Positions 1 to 9,561 of a DNA stretch of 48,853 nucleotides are shown in pieces. This DNA comes from Beijerinckiaceae bacterium (GTDB lineage Bacteria; Pseudomonadota; Alphaproteobacteria; Rhizobiales; Beijerinckiaceae): contig CANJVX010000025.1 of assembly GCA_947478405.1 (NCBI GenBank), positions 1-48,853 on the forward strand. Reading direction: 5' to 3'. The notes under the pieces are model-generated. The model was not told the DNA's origin, made no database searches, and saw only the letters and a list, made by a program, of their open reading frames with translations. Position numbers and translations under genes: made by a program. Numbering within the stretch: position 1 is the first letter of the stretch; the number at the start of each line of letters is the position of its first letter.

Positions 1-514
1 AGGCTACCAGACCTCTGCGGAGCTAGTGGCTGGCATCAAGCGCATCGGCGACTTCGAGATCACTGTGTCCGCCTATCCTGAAAAGCATCCCGAGGCGTCG
101 AGCTTCGATCAGGATATCGATGTCTTGGCTGCGAAAGTTGATGCGGGCGCCACGCGCGCAATCACGCAATTCTTCTTCGAGAACGATCTCTATCTGCGCT
201 ATCTCAACCGCGTGCGTCAGCGCGGCATTAATATCCCAATTCTGCCGGGGATTGTTCCGGTACAGAACTTCAAACAAACCGCCAATTTTGCCCGCAAAAC
301 TGGCGCCTCTGTGCCGCAATGGTTGGCTGAGCGTTTTGTCGGCCTAGAAAATGATCCCGCCACACGCCGCCTGATTGCAGCCGCCGTAGCAGCTGAACAA
401 GTTCTCGATCTCGTCGATGAGGGGATCGAACAATTCCATTTCTACACTATGAACAAGGCCGATCTCGTTTATGCGATCTGCCATTTGCTCGGATTGCGCG
501 CCAAAACGGCGTAA
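1..514 (+). CDS. metF: 5,10-methylenetetrahydrofolate reductase, C-terminal part (5' end outside window)
   Basis: The frame is open from base 2 to the TAA at 512-514, giving the last 170 residues of MetF; the 5' end lies before the window. MetF reduces 5,10-methylene-THF to 5-methyl-THF with a flavin cofactor, supplying the methyl donor for methionine synthase. The segment shows the family block 'SAYPEKHPEA', followed by 'KVDAGATRAITQFFF', which forms the flavin/folate-binding barrel wall, and 'GIVPVQNFKQ'. A GTG at 26 is internal and is not the start. metH follows after 12 bases with its own ribosome site (AAGGAAG), so the two form an operon joining methyl supply to methyl use. Family assignment is firm. 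Confidence 0.95.
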   Translation, partial: GYQTSAELVAGIKRIGDFEITVSAYPEKHPEASSFDQDIDVLAAKVDAGATRAITQFFFENDLYLRYLNRVRQRGINIPILPGIVPVQNFKQTANFARKTGASVPQWLAERFVGLENDPATRRLIAAAVAAEQVLDLVDEGIEQFHFYTMNKADLVYAICHLLGLRAKTA

Positions 515-526
515 GGAAGACCCAAC

Positions 527-3500
527 ATGAGCCCGAACACGCCGCGTGATGGCGACGAGATACGTAAAGCCCTGACCGCACTCGCGCAGGAACGCATCCT
601 GCTGCTCGATGGGGCCATGGGCACGATGATCCAGGACCGCAAATTCACGGAAGAAGACTTTCGAGGCGAGCGTTTCAAAAAATCACCGCGCGATCTGCGT
701 GGCAATAATGATCTGTTGATCCTCACCCAACCCGACGCCATCCGTGCTATTCATCTCGCCTATTTTTTAGCCGGTGCCGATATCTGCGAGACGAATACAT
801 TCTCCTCCACCACCATCGCGCAAGCCGATTATGGTTTGGAAGACATCGTCAACGACCTCAATCGCGAAGGCGCGCGTATCGCACGTGAAGCCGCTGACCT
901 CGCTCAGGCAAAAGATGGACGCCGCCGCTTTGTCGCAGGCGCTATGGGGCCGACCAACCGCACCGCCTCCATTTCACCCGATGTGAATGACCCGGGCTTT
1001 CGCGCGGTGACCTTCGATGATCTACGCATTGCCTATGCACAGGCAGCGCAGGCTCTCATCGAGGGCGGCGTCGATCTCATGCTGATCGAAACCGTGTTTG
1101 ACACGCTCAATGCCAAGGCTGCATTGGCTGGCATTGAAGATGCTTTTGTTGCAACTGCGACGCGCCTCCCGATCATCATTTCCGGCACGATCACTGACCT
1201 GTCGGGCCGCACGCTCTCAGGCCAGACTGCCGAAGCTTTCTGGATTTCGCTGCGCCACGCAAATCCATTTGCCATTGGCCTGAATTGCGCACTCGGGGCG
1301 CGCGAAATGCGCGCCCATATCGCTGATCTCTCGCGCCTTTCCGACACATTCATCATTGCCTATCCCAATGCAGGCCTGCCGAATGAATTCGGCCTCTATG
1401 ATGAAAGCCCGGAATATATGGCGGCACTTGTCGGCGAATTTGCCGATGCCGGGCTTGTAAACATTCTGGGCGGATGCTGCGGCACGACGCCGGCCCATAT
1501 CGAAACCATCGGCAAGCGCATTGCCGGTCTGGCACCACGCAAGCCTGTGGACGTTATGCCCATGTTGCGACTGGCAGGCCTTGAGCCATTCAAACTCACG
1601 CCCGACATTCGCTTTGTAAATGTTGGCGAGCGCACGAATGTCACGGGCTCTGCGCGTTTCCGCAAGCTCATCAAAAATGGTGAATATGCCGCGGCCCTCG
1701 ATGTTGCGCGTGATCAGGTCGCCAATGGTGCACAGATCATCGACGTCAATATGGATGAAGGCCTTCTCGATTCACAAAAGGCCATGGTTGATTATCTCAA
1801 CCTGCTCGCCGCCGAGCCCGATATTGCGCGCGTGCCTATCATGGTCGATTCCTCAAAATTCGAGGTGATCGAAGCCGGCCTGAAATGCCTGCAAGGCAAA
1901 GCAGTGGTGAATTCCATTTCGCTAAAAGAAGGCGAAGAGAAATTCATTGAACAGGCAAAGATTGTGCGCCTCTATGGTGCGGCAGTCGTGGTCATGGCCT
2001 TTGACGAAAAAGGCCAGGCCGACACACTTGCCCGCAAGGTCGAGATTTGCGCGCGTGCCTATGACGTGCTCGTCACCAAGGTCGGCTTCCCACCGGAAGA
2101 TATAATCTTCGACCCCAATGTCTTTGCCATTGCGACCGGCATCGAAGAACATGACAATTACGGCGTCGATTTCATAGAAGCCGCCCGTCTGATCCGCGCC
2201 AATCTGCCTCATGTCCATATTTCGGGTGGCGTCTCGAACCTGTCCTTTTCTTTCCGCGGCAATGAGCCCGTGCGCGAGGCCATGCATTCTGTCTTTTTGT
2301 TCCACGCCATTCAGGCGGGGATGGATATGGGCATTGTCAATGCAGGCCAGCTTTCAGTCTATGCAGAGATTGATGCAGAGCTGCGTGAGGCTTGCGAGGA
2401 TGTGGTGCTCAACCGCCGCACGGATGGCACCGAGCGCTTGCTGGGTCTGGCCGACAAATACAAGGGCCTCACCGGCGAAGTGCGCGCCAAGGATCTCGCC
2501 TGGCGCGAGCAGCTTGTTAAAAAACGCCTCGAACATGCGCTGGTCAATGGCATCACCGAATTCATCGAAATTGATGTTGAGGAAGCGCGCCAGCAATCCA
2601 CACGCCCGCTCGATGTGATCGAAGGCCCTCTGATGGCAGGCATGAATGTAGTTGGAGATCTGTTTGGCGCGGGCAAAATGTTCCTGCCGCAAGTCGTGAA
2701 ATCCGCGCGCGTGATGAAACAGGCTGTCGCCTATCTCATGCCCTTCATGGAAGAAGAGAAAAGGCTCAATGGCGGCTCGCAGCGCGCAAGTGCTGGCAAA
2801 ATTCTGATGGCCACTGTCAAGGGTGACGTGCATGACATCGGCAAAAACATTGTCGGCGTTGTGCTCGCCTGCAATAATTATGAGGTGATTGATCTGGGGG
2901 TCATGGTGCCGGCGGCGAAGATTCTCGAAGCCGCCAAAAGAGAACAGGTCGATGTGATCGGCCTATCAGGCCTCATCACGCCCTCGCTCGAAGAAATGGC
3001 CTTTGTCGCTTCAGAAATGGAGCGCGAAGGTTTTGATATACCGTTGCTGATTGGCGGGGCGACCACCAGCCGTGTGCACACGGCTGTCAAAATTCATCCC
3101 AATTACAAGCGTGGGCAAACCGTCTATGTGACCGATGCCAGCCGGGCGGTGGGTGTTGTCTCGGCCCTGCTCTCGACCGAGCAGAACGGGCCCTATGTCG
3201 AAACCTTGCGCGCCGAATATAAGAAGGTAGCCGATGCGCATGCGCGCGCTGAAAATGACAAACAGCGCCTGCCGTTGTCGCGTGCGCGCGCCAATGCGAT
3301 GAAAATCGATTGGTCGCATTATCACCCTACAAAGCCGACATTCCTGGGCACACGCACCTTCCGCTCTTATGATGTCGCAGATCTCGTGCCCTATATTGAC
3401 TGGACCCCCTTTTTTCAGACATGGGAATTGAAGGGCCGCTTTCCAGCAATTCTGGACGATGAAAAACAAGGTGAAGCCGCGCGCCAACTCTTTGAAGATG

Positions 3501-4273
3501 CGAAGGCCATGCTGGCGCGCATTGTGAGCGAGCGCTGGTTCCAGCCCAAAGCGGTCATTGGTTTCTGGCCCGCAAATAGTGTGGGCGATGACATTGCGCT
3601 CTACACTGGAGCGTCACGCACAGACAAACTCGCAACTTTCTTCACCCTGCGCCAGCAATTGCAGCGCCGTGATGGCAAGCCCAATGTCGCCTTGTCTGAT
3701 TTCGTTGCACCGAAATCCTCCGGCGTGAAGGATTATGTCGGCGGCTTCGTTGTCACGGCGGGTCTCGAAGAAGAGCGAATTGCCGAGCGCTTTGCGCGCG
3801 CCAATGATGATTATCAATCCATCATGGTCAAGGCGCTGGCGGACCGTGTGGCGGAGGCCTTTGCCGAGCAAATGCATGAACGTGTTCGGCGTGAATTCTG
3901 GGCCTATGCATCTGATGAAGTGCTGACCAATGAACAGCGCATCAATGAAGAATATCCAGGCATCCGCCCGGCCCCCGGATATCCGGCGCAACCCGATCAT
4001 ACGGAGAAGCAGACCTTGTTCGAGCTTCTGGAGGCCGAGCGCAGCATTGGTGTGAAGCTGACAGAATCCTTTGCCATGTGGCCGGGGTCATCTGTGTCGG
4101 GCATCTATCTGGCACAGCCGGAGAGTTATTATTTCGGCGTCGCCAAGATCGAGCGTGATCAGGTGGAGGATTATGCCGTCCGCAAGGGCATGACCATCGA
4201 AGAGGTCGAGCGCTGGCTGGCGCCCATTCTCAATTACAATCCAGCAGCTGCCTCTCTCGACGCGGCCGAATGA
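527..4273 (+). CDS. metH: Cobalamin-dependent methionine synthase
   Basis: This 1248-residue protein is full length for MetH (E. coli has 1227). It transfers methyl from 5-methyl-THF to homocysteine through cob(I)alamin in the cytoplasm. All four modules are visible in order. The homocysteine barrel has zinc ligands Cys254 in 'GLNCALG' and Cys317/Cys318 in 'GGCCGTT'. The pterin-binding barrel starts near residue 350 with '[14 protein letters not shown]'. The cap and B12 domain carry '[11 protein letters not shown]' with the cobalt-ligand His769. The AdoMet reactivation domain is C-terminal, with '[12 protein letters not shown]' near residue 1145. The ATG at 527 is preceded by AAGGAAG. It is co-transcribed with metF, and nothing looks damaged. 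Confidence 0.98.
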   Translation: MSPNTPRDGDEIRKALTALAQERILLLDGAMGTMIQDRKFTEEDFRGERFKKSPRDLRGNNDLLILTQPDAIRAIHLAYFLAGADICETNTFSSTTIAQADYGLEDIVNDLNREGARIAREAADLAQAKDGRRRFVAGAMGPTNRTASISPDVNDPGFRAVTFDDLRIAYAQAAQALIEGGVDLMLIETVFDTLNAKAALAGIEDAFVATATRLPIIISGTITDLSGRTLSGQTAEAFWISLRHANPFAIGLNCALGAREMRAHIADLSRLSDTFIIAYPNAGLPNEFGLYDESPEYMAALVGEFADAGLVNILGGCCGTTPAHIETIGKRIAGLAPRKPVDVMPMLRLAGLEPFKLTPDIRFVNVGERTNVTGSARFRKLIKNGEYAAALDVARDQVANGAQIIDVNMDEGLLDSQKAMVDYLNLLAAEPDIARVPIMVDSSKFEVIEAGLKCLQGKAVVNSISLKEGEEKFIEQAKIVRLYGAAVVVMAFDEKGQADTLARKVEICARAYDVLVTKVGFPPEDIIFDPNVFAIATGIEEHDNYGVDFIEAARLIRANLPHVHISGGVSNLSFSFRGNEPVREAMHSVFLFHAIQAGMDMGIVNAGQLSVYAEIDAELREACEDVVLNRRTDGTERLLGLADKYKGLTGEVRAKDLAWREQLVKKRLEHALVNGITEFIEIDVEEARQQSTRPLDVIEGPLMAGMNVVGDLFGAGKMFLPQVVKSARVMKQAVAYLMPFMEEEKRLNGGSQRASAGKILMATVKGDVHDIGKNIVGVVLACNNYEVIDLGVMVPAAKILEAAKREQVDVIGLSGLITPSLEEMAFVASEMEREGFDIPLLIGGATTSRVHTAVKIHPNYKRGQTVYVTDASRAVGVVSALLSTEQNGPYVETLRAEYKKVADAHARAENDKQRLPLSRARANAMKIDWSHYHPTKPTFLGTRTFRSYDVADLVPYIDWTPFFQTWELKGRFPAILDDEKQGEAARQLFEDAKAMLARIVSERWFQPKAVIGFWPANSVGDDIALYTGASRTDKLATFFTLRQQLQRRDGKPNVALSDFVAPKSSGVKDYVGGFVVTAGLEEERIAERFARANDDYQSIMVKALADRVAEAFAEQMHERVRREFWAYASDEVLTNEQRINEEYPGIRPAPGYPAQPDHTEKQTLFELLEAERSIGVKLTESFAMWPGSSVSGIYLAQPESYYFGVAKIERDQVEDYAVRKGMTIEEVERWLAPILNYNPAAASLDAAE

Positions 4274-4326
4274 GGCGGCTATTCTCTCGGGTATAAGGAA
4301 CGCGACAGTTCCACCGGGAGGATAGA

Positions 4327-5376
4327 ATGGCATTTTCTGGATTGCTTCGCTGCGCTCGCAATGACGGCGTGAGGATTGTGTCCGCCCTCCTAGCCCTGGC
4401 AGGGGTGGCAAAGGCCGAGCCCCTCGAGGATTTTTACAAGGGCAAGAATCTCAACATGATCATCGGCCTTGGCGAAGGCGGTGGTTATGATCTCTCAGCC
4501 CGTCTTGTTGCTCAGCATTTAGGGGAATTCATTCCCGGCAAGCCTGTGATCGTGCCGCGAAATATGCCTGGCGCAGGTTCGATCGCAGCCGCGGAATATG
4601 TCTACAATCTGGCGCCGAAGGACGGCACGACACTCGCCCTCTTCCAGCCCACTTTTGTTCTTGAGAAAATAACCGACAAGGCGCGCAAATTCGAACCGGA
4701 AAAATTCGGCTGGATTGGCCGCGTCGATCAAGCCGTACTGGTGGGCCTCGTCTATAAGGATTCCAAGGCGCAGACGATTGACGAGATCAAGAAGACCGAA
4801 ATCGTTCTTTCCGCCAATGCGGCTGCTGGCACGTCAGCCACGATTCCCTGGGCGCTCAATCGGCTCATCGGCACAAAGTTCAAAGTGATTCTTGGCTTCC
4901 CCTCCTCTGCTGCCATGGGGCTGGCTCTGGAGCGCGGCGAGGCCGACGGTATTGGCTCGACCAGCTGGGATTATCTGCAGACCAAGCAGGAATGGTTCGA
5001 CGATAAGAAGATCAAGATTCTCTACACGATCTCAACACGCCGCTATCAGGAAATCCCCGAGGTGCCGAGCGTGCTCGAACTGACGAATGTCGAGAAGGAT
5101 CGCAATGTGCTGAAGCTGATGGCCAGCACATCTGACATTGGCCGCGCCTTTCTTACCACACCCGGGGTGCCCCCCGAGCGCCTTGAAGCACTGCGCAAAT
5201 CATTTGATGCGATGACCAAGGCAGAGATCTTCAAAGCAGATGCTGCCAAGCGTCGATTGGGCGTTGACCCTATGGGGGGCGCGGAATTACAGGCGCTCAT
5301 GGTCGATGTCGCAAGCCAGCCCGATGCAGTGATCGAGGCGATGAAAGCTGCCGTGCTCCCTCCGGGGAAGGAATAA
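4327..5376 (+). CDS. TctC/Bug-family periplasmic solute receptor with repeat-derived N-terminus
   Basis: This 349-residue secreted protein is related to the tripartite tricarboxylate transporter receptors (TctC/Bug family), which bind carboxylates in the periplasm. It shows 'GLGEGGGYDLSARL', 'NMPGAGSIAAAEY' and 'NLAPKDGT', the family's ligand-loop motifs. No TctA/TctB membrane partners are in the window. The ATG at 4327 follows a good ribosome site (GGGAGG at 4316-4321). The first residues, 'FSGLLRCARNDG', are encoded by one arm of the dispersed palindrome (4336-4369). They serve as the charged n-region, followed by a hydrophobic stretch 'IVSALLALAGV' and an 'AKA' cleavage site. A paralogue lies at 31691-32716. 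The substrate is not predictable from sequence. Confidence 0.85.
   Translation: MAFSGLLRCARNDGVRIVSALLALAGVAKAEPLEDFYKGKNLNMIIGLGEGGGYDLSARLVAQHLGEFIPGKPVIVPRNMPGAGSIAAAEYVYNLAPKDGTTLALFQPTFVLEKITDKARKFEPEKFGWIGRVDQAVLVGLVYKDSKAQTIDEIKKTEIVLSANAAAGTSATIPWALNRLIGTKFKVILGFPSSAAMGLALERGEADGIGSTSWDYLQTKQEWFDDKKIKILYTISTRRYQEIPEVPSVLELTNVEKDRNVLKLMASTSDIGRAFLTTPGVPPERLEALRKSFDAMTKAEIFKADAAKRRLGVDPMGGAELQALMVDVASQPDAVIEAMKAAVLPPGKE
4336..4369 (+). repeat. Right arm of dispersed palindrome, inside a coding sequence
   Basis: This is a single arm, beginning TCTGGATTGCTTCGCTGCGC and ending CTCGCAATGACGGCG. It matches the right arm of the copy at 35616-35699 base for base over its length. The left arm is absent. 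It lies inside the start of the TctC-like gene and is translated in the frame giving 'GLLRCARNDG'. Confidence 0.9.
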
Positions 5377-5379
5377 GGA

Positions 5380-5411
5380 TTTTCCCCCTCGCGCGCGCGG
5401 GAGGGGGAAAA
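5380..5411. terminator. Strong GC hairpin after the TctC-like gene
   Basis: A perfect 11-bp stem (TTTTCCCCCTC at 5380-5390 paired with GAGGGGGAAAA at 5401-5411) closes a GC-alternating 10-base loop just after the stop codon. No U-run follows on either strand beyond the stem's own A/T ends. It is therefore a non-canonical terminator or an mRNA 3'-end stabiliser. Confidence 0.55.
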
Positions 5412-5452
5412 GGCCGCCCCGTTTTCGCCAGATTTACGGCTAAACTAGCGGC

Positions 5453-5767
5453 ATGATCCGCTTGGCCCTCATTACCCTTCTTGCAACCACCCCTGCCCTT
5501 GCGCAGGAAGCGAGCGATTGCGGCGCGTGTACGGAGCTTGATCGCGCGACCATGGCGGAACCTGTTGCGCCCCAGAACATGCCTGCCCTGCCAAAAACAC
5601 CTACACCGCCTTGGCGTGGGCGCGCATATGATCCGGGCCTGATCGGCATTGCAGCCCCGACGATTTTTTATCGGCCAGGTTCCGGTTTTTGGGTAAGTGA
5701 TGCAACACCAGGGGGCGTTTTCATCAGCCCGAAGAAGAATAAATTTTCGGTCAATCTTCGCTTCTAG
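5453..5767 (+). CDS. Small secreted protein of unknown function
   Basis: This 104-residue protein has a clear signal peptide, 'MIRLALITLLATTPALAQ', cleaved after 'ALA' near residue 17. The mature part has two cysteines in 'DCGACTE', a proline-rich stretch ('PALPKTPTPPWRG') and a C-terminus ending in phenylalanine. I do not recognise a family. The close cysteine pair could form a disulfide or bind metal. The stop codon overlaps the end of the converging amidase gene by a few bases, so the two are tail to tail. Codon use looks like the neighbours, and the signal peptide supports a real gene. Confidence 0.7.
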   Translation: MIRLALITLLATTPALAQEASDCGACTELDRATMAEPVAPQNMPALPKTPTPPWRGRAYDPGLIGIAAPTIFYRPGSGFWVSDATPGGVFISPKKNKFSVNLRF

Positions 5768-6516
5768 CCGCGTGCGGCAATGAGATCGCGCAAAGTGGTG
5801 ATGGTTGAGGCATCCGCAATGCCATCCACGCGCTCTTGTCGGAAATGGCGCTGAAAAGCGCATACGACTTGCTCCGTCAGTGCGTCAAACACACCTGTCA
5901 CTGAAATGCCGTATCCATAGATGGCAAACATGGCTTGCAGCGCTTGCACGGGCTGGCCTTCATCACCCAGCGCAAAAAAACGCCCGCCTGAAATCGGCGC
6001 AGGGCTCACATAATGACCGACATTCTTTTGCGCCAAAACATTCCATGGAAATGTTTCACCCGGATCGCATTTACGCCCCGGCGCAACATCGGAATGTGCC
6101 AGCACGCGCTGCTGCGGGATGATATGGCGCGCACGAATATCTGCACAGAGCGCAATGACAGCTTCGATTTGCACATCGGGAAACGGCGGCGAGCCGCCTT
6201 CATGCCCAGGATTGACGATCTCAATACCGATGGAGCGTGAATTGATATCGCTCTCGCCAGCCCAAATAGATGTGCCCGCATGCCAGGCGCGGCGCGCCTC
6301 GGGCACGAGCTGCAGAATGCCGCCATCTTCCCAGACGAAATAATGCGCGGAGACTTCTGAAACTGGATTGGTGAGCCGGAACAAGGCTTCCGCGCCCGTT
6401 GGCATGCCCGTGTAATGCAGCAGGATCATATCTGGCGCACCGCCCCTGCGCTCGCCGTGGTTGGGCGAGGGAAAAACTTTGGCCGCGAGGGGCGAATCCG
6501 GTTTGGGCTGGCTCAT
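5764..6516 (-). CDS. N-acetylmuramoyl-L-alanine amidase, AmiD/AmpD type with peptidoglycan-binding domain
   Basis: This zinc amidase cleaves the amide bond between MurNAc and the stem peptide in peptidoglycan turnover. The amidase_2 fold shows 'LLHYTGMPTG' (first zinc His), 'AHYFVWEDG', 'WHAGTS', 'IGIEIVNPG' and 'LAHSDVAPGRKCDPG' (second zinc His and proton relay). A C-terminal repeat of about 60 residues with 'GDEGQPVQALQAMFAIYGY' is a PG_binding_1 domain, as in AmiD. No lipoprotein signal is seen. Start choice is unsure: ATG at 6516 has GAGAAGG directly before it, while ATG at 6528 and GTG at 6537 are in frame upstream. The gene diverges from rnpB. Confidence 0.88.
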   Translation of the reverse strand: MSQPKPDSPLAAKVFPSPNHGERRGGAPDMILLHYTGMPTGAEALFRLTNPVSEVSAHYFVWEDGGILQLVPEARRAWHAGTSIWAGESDINSRSIGIEIVNPGHEGGSPPFPDVQIEAVIALCADIRARHIIPQQRVLAHSDVAPGRKCDPGETFPWNVLAQKNVGHYVSPAPISGGRFFALGDEGQPVQALQAMFAIYGYGISVTGVFDALTEQVVCAFQRHFRQERVDGIADASTITTLRDLIAARG

Positions 6517-6563
6517 GCCTTCTCTCATAATCGACACAGGGCACGCAGGCGAGTGCCACAGGC

Positions 6564-6592
6564 TTGACCAGCCGACCTGCGGCTACTAGAGC
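6564..6592 (+). promoter_or_regulatory. Candidate sigma70 promoter of rnpB
   Basis: TTGACC (6564-6569), a 17-base spacer and TAGAGC (6587-6592) would start transcription about 6 bases downstream, at the 5' base of the RNase P P1 helix. The -10 box is poor, so this is a position-based inference. Confidence 0.4.
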
Positions 6593-6596
6593 CGAT

Positions 6597-6985
6597 AGGC
6601 CAGTCGGCTGGACGGCCGCTGTCGTAAGACAGAGGAAAGTCCGGGCTCCATGGAGATACGGTGCCGGATAACGTCCGGCGGGGGTGACCTCAGGGAAAGC
6701 GCCACAGAGATAGAACCGCCTTGGCCTCGGCCACGGTAAGGGTGAAAAGGTGCGGTAAGAGCGCACCGGACCTCCAGCAATGGAGGTCGCATGGCAAGCC
6801 CCACCGGGAGCAAAACCGAATAGGGGTGACGAGATGCAAGCAATTGCATCGGGCCTGTCTTCCAGGCTGTCACCCGGGTTGGTTGCTAGAGGCGATTGGT
6901 AACAATCGTCCCAGAGGAATGGCCGTCACGTGCAGGTGCAAGCCTGCGCCATACAGAACCCGGCTTACAGGCCGACTGGCATTTT
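6597..6985 (+). ncRNA. rnpB: RNase P RNA, bacterial A type
   Basis: This is the catalytic RNA that removes 5' leaders from tRNA precursors. Its ends are set by the P1 helix: GCCAGTCGGC at 6599-6608 pairs perfectly with GCCGACTGGC at 6971-6980. Inside are the conserved 'GAGGAAAGTCCGGGCT' (about 6632), 'ACAGAGATAGAACCGCC', 'GGTAAGGGTGAAAAGGTG', and the 3' core 'CAGAACCCGGCTTACAG'. A U-rich tail, ATTTTATTTTTT, follows P1 and acts as the terminator. The length of about 390 nt fits alphaproteobacterial RNase P RNA. Reading frames across this stretch are not genes. Confidence 0.97.
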
Positions 6986-7009
6986 ATTTTTTGAAGGAGA
7001 ATCAGCGGT

Positions 7010-7708
7010 ATGAGCAAACCGATTTTTTCCGTGAAGCCGACCTTGATCCCGATTGTCGGCTCAGACGATGTGTTTCCCGTTCGCCGCATTTATTGCATCG
7101 GCCGCAATTATGCAGCGCATGCGCGCGAGATGGGCGCGGACCCGACGCGCGAGCCGCCGTTCTTCTTCCAGAAGCCGACGGATGCGATCCAAAATGTGAA
7201 GATTGGCGAAATTACCGATAACCCCTACCCGTCACTCACAAAGAATTATCATTACGAGGCCGAACTCGTGGCCGCGTTGAAAATAGGCGGCAAGAACATT
7301 CCTGTCGAAAGCGCACTTGACCATGTGTTCGGTTATGCGGTGGGCCTCGACATGACACGCCGCGATTTGCAGCGCGCCTCGGGTGATGAAAAGAAGCCGT
7401 GGGAAATCGGCAAGGCGTTCGATCATTCAGCTCCCATTGGTCCGATCCATCCAGTTGAAAAGGTCGGGCATTTCACCAAGGGCGCGATCCAGCTGTCCGT
7501 GAATGGCCAGATCAAACAGAAGTCCGACCTCTCCTTCATGATCTGGAGTGTGGCCGAGCAGATTACGAAATTGTCGGAAGCTTTTGAGCTTTTTCCAGGC
7601 GACGTGATTTATTCCGGCACACCAGAAAATGTCGGTCCCGTGGTGACGGGCGATGTGATTGTCTGCTCCATTGAGAAGCTGCCGGATTTGTCGATCAAGA
7701 TCGTTTGA
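7010..7708 (+). CDS. Fumarylacetoacetate hydrolase family protein (fumarylpyruvate-hydrolase-like)
   Basis: This 232-residue enzyme of the FAH fold has the family metal site: 'YCIGRNYAAHA', 'PFFFQKPTDA', the acidic pair in 'HYEAELVAAL', and 'GLDMTRRDLQ'. The C-terminal active-site loop is 'YSGTPENVGPV'. Single-domain members of this length hydrolyse fumarylpyruvate or acylpyruvates (NagK/YcgM), or decarboxylate and isomerise ring-cleavage products. It probably acts in aromatic acid breakdown, but the exact substrate is inferred only from length. A strong ribosome site (AAGGAGA) precedes the ATG. The gene stands alone between rnpB and a repeat/terminator. Confidence 0.85.
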   Translation: MSKPIFSVKPTLIPIVGSDDVFPVRRIYCIGRNYAAHAREMGADPTREPPFFFQKPTDAIQNVKIGEITDNPYPSLTKNYHYEAELVAALKIGGKNIPVESALDHVFGYAVGLDMTRRDLQRASGDEKKPWEIGKAFDHSAPIGPIHPVEKVGHFTKGAIQLSVNGQIKQKSDLSFMIWSVAEQITKLSEAFELFPGDVIYSGTPENVGPVVTGDVIVCSIEKLPDLSIKIV

Positions 7709-7793
7709 TTGTTGTTGCGAGCGAAGCGAAGCAATCTAGAAGCAACACGTGAGGCACTAGATTACCGCGTCGCTTCGCTCCTCGCAATGACGG
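7709..7793. repeat. Dispersed palindromic repeat, copy 2
   Basis: The left arm TTGCGAGCGAAGCGAAGCAA and the right arm ending CGCTTCGCTCCTCGCAATGACGG are inverted copies separated by about 25 variable bases. The copy begins directly after the stop codon of the FAH-family gene and runs up to the terminator. Confidence 0.85.
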
Positions 7794-7797
7794 ATCA

Positions 7798-7825
7798 AAA
7801 AAGGCGGGCCCGAGCCCGCCTTTTT
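7798..7825. terminator. Bidirectional Rho-independent terminator
   Basis: AAAAAGGCGGGC (7798-7809), loop CCGA, and GCCCGCCTTTTT (7814-7825) form a 12-bp hairpin with U-runs on both strands. It lies between convergent genes and can end both the FAH-family transcript (+) and the ettA transcript (-). Confidence 0.93.
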
Positions 7826-7835
7826 CATTCCACAC

Positions 7836-9488
7836 TTAGCGCGAGAATTTCTTGTACTTGAGCCGCTTGGGCACGATCGAGTCGATCCCCAACCGGCGCT
7901 TCTTGTCTTCTTCGTAATCTTGGAAATTGCCTTCAAACCATTCCACATGGCTATCGCCTTCAAAGGCGAGCATGTGGGTGGCGATACGATCCAAGAAGAA
8001 GCGATCATGCGAGATAATGACGGCGCAGCCGGCATATTCGGTCAGCGCATCTTCAAGCGCACGCAGCGTATCCACGTCGAGATCGTTGGTCGGTTCATCA
8101 AGCAGCAGAACATTCGCGCCAAGCTTCAACATTTTGGCCAGATGCACGCGGTTACGCTCACCACCCGAGAGCATGCCGACCTTTTTCTGCTGGTCAGCAC
8201 CCTTGAAGTTGAAGGTCGAACAATAGCCGCGTGAATTGATCTCGCGCTTGCCCAGATAAATGATTTCATGTCCGCCGGAGATTTCTTCCCACACGGTTTT
8301 GTTGCCATCCAGCGCGTCGCGTGACTGATCAACATAACCAAGCTTGACGGATTCACCGATCTTGATCGCGCCTACATCAGGCGTGTCCTGGCCAGTGATC
8401 ATGCGGAACAGAGTGGTCTTACCAGCGCCGTTGGGACCGATGACGCCAACAATGCCACCTGGCGGCAGCTTGAACGACAGATCTTCGATCAGCAGCTTGT
8501 CACCAAATGCCTTGTTGAGATGATCGAATTCAATGACATTCTGGCCCAGACGCTCGGCCACCGGAATGATGATCTGCGCGCTGGACGGTGCCTTGTCATT
8601 CTGTTTGGCCACCAGATCTTCATAGCGCGAGATACGCGCCTTGCTCTTGGCCTGTCGGGCTTTCGGCGAGGCAGCAATCCATTCGCTTTCGGCTTCGAGT
8701 GCGCGCTGGCGGGCCTCATCTTCACGGCCTTCCTGCTCAAGGCGCTTCTGCTTCTGCTTCAGCCAAGAGGAGTAATTGCCCTCATAAGGAATGCCACGGC
8801 CGCGATCGAGTTCAAGAATCCAGCCCGTCACATTATCGAGGAAGTAGCGATCATGGGTGACGATCAGAATGGCGCCAGGATAATTGCGCAAATGGCCTTC
8901 GAGCCAATTCACCGTTTCCGCGTCGAGATGGTTGGTCGGCTCGTCGAGGAGCAGAAGCTCAGGCTGTTCCAGAAGCAGCTTGCACATGGCCACGCGACGG
9001 CGCTCACCGCCCGAGAGTTTGGCAACTTCCCATTCATCCGGCGGGCAGCCCAAAGCATCCATGGCTTGATCGACCTGCGCATCGAGATCCCAGAGGTTTT
9101 GCGCCTCGATCTCGTCTTGCAGCTTGGTCATTTCATCGGCTGTCTCGTCCGAATAATTCATGGCGAGTTCGTTGTAGCGGTCGAGAATGTCTTTCTTGGC
9201 CTTCACGCCGAGCATGACATTGCCACGCACATCCAAGCTCTCGTCGAGCTTGGGCTCTTGGGGCAGGTAGCCCACACGTGCGCCATCAGCGACCCAGCCT
9301 TCGCCCGTATATTCTGTATCGATGCCAGCCATGATGCGCAGAAGCGTGGACTTACCCGCACCGTTGACACCCAGCACACCGATCTTTGCATCGGGGTAGA
9401 AGGACAGATGAACGTTTTCGAGAACCTTCTTGCCACCGGGCCAAGTCTTGGTGAGGCCCTGCATGTGATAGACAAATTGGCGCGCCAT
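7836..9488 (-). CDS. ettA: Energy-dependent translational throttle protein EttA (ABC-F ATPase)
   Basis: This 550-residue ABC-F protein has two ATPase cassettes and no membrane part. It binds the ribosomal E site and gates the first elongation step according to ADP/ATP. Walker A boxes are 'GVNGAGKST' (residues 40-48) and 'GPNGAGKTT'. Signatures are 'LSGGERRRVA' and 'LSGGERNRVH'. Walker B boxes are 'LLLLDEPTNHLD' and 'VLLLDEPTNDLD'. The arm insertion lies near residues 95-140, and the charged linker with 'KARQAKSKARISRYEDL' lies between the cassettes. Length and motifs match EttA rather than Uup or YheS. It has its own terminator and is monocistronic. Confidence 0.95.
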   Translation of the reverse strand: MARQFVYHMQGLTKTWPGGKKVLENVHLSFYPDAKIGVLGVNGAGKSTLLRIMAGIDTEYTGEGWVADGARVGYLPQEPKLDESLDVRGNVMLGVKAKKDILDRYNELAMNYSDETADEMTKLQDEIEAQNLWDLDAQVDQAMDALGCPPDEWEVAKLSGGERRRVAMCKLLLEQPELLLLDEPTNHLDAETVNWLEGHLRNYPGAILIVTHDRYFLDNVTGWILELDRGRGIPYEGNYSSWLKQKQKRLEQEGREDEARQRALEAESEWIAASPKARQAKSKARISRYEDLVAKQNDKAPSSAQIIIPVAERLGQNVIEFDHLNKAFGDKLLIEDLSFKLPPGGIVGVIGPNGAGKTTLFRMITGQDTPDVGAIKIGESVKLGYVDQSRDALDGNKTVWEEISGGHEIIYLGKREINSRGYCSTFNFKGADQQKKVGMLSGGERNRVHLAKMLKLGANVLLLDEPTNDLDVDTLRALEDALTEYAGCAVIISHDRFFLDRIATHMLAFEGDSHVEWFEGNFQDYEEDKKRRLGIDSIVPKRLKYKKFSR

Positions 9489-9561
9489 AGCGGATCACGT
9501 TTCCAAAAGTTGAGACAATCTGGCCCGCTTTTATCGGCTCCGGCCCGCCAAATCCAGTTTT

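Noticed and set aside
5380-5411. Calling the 11-bp hairpin a standard Rho-independent terminator
   Set aside because: There is no U-run beyond the stem on either strand, so it is listed with moderate confidence only.
6221-6985. Open frames over and beside the RNase P region
   Set aside because: Structure and conserved motifs show this is rnpB plus its promoter. The frames have no family features.
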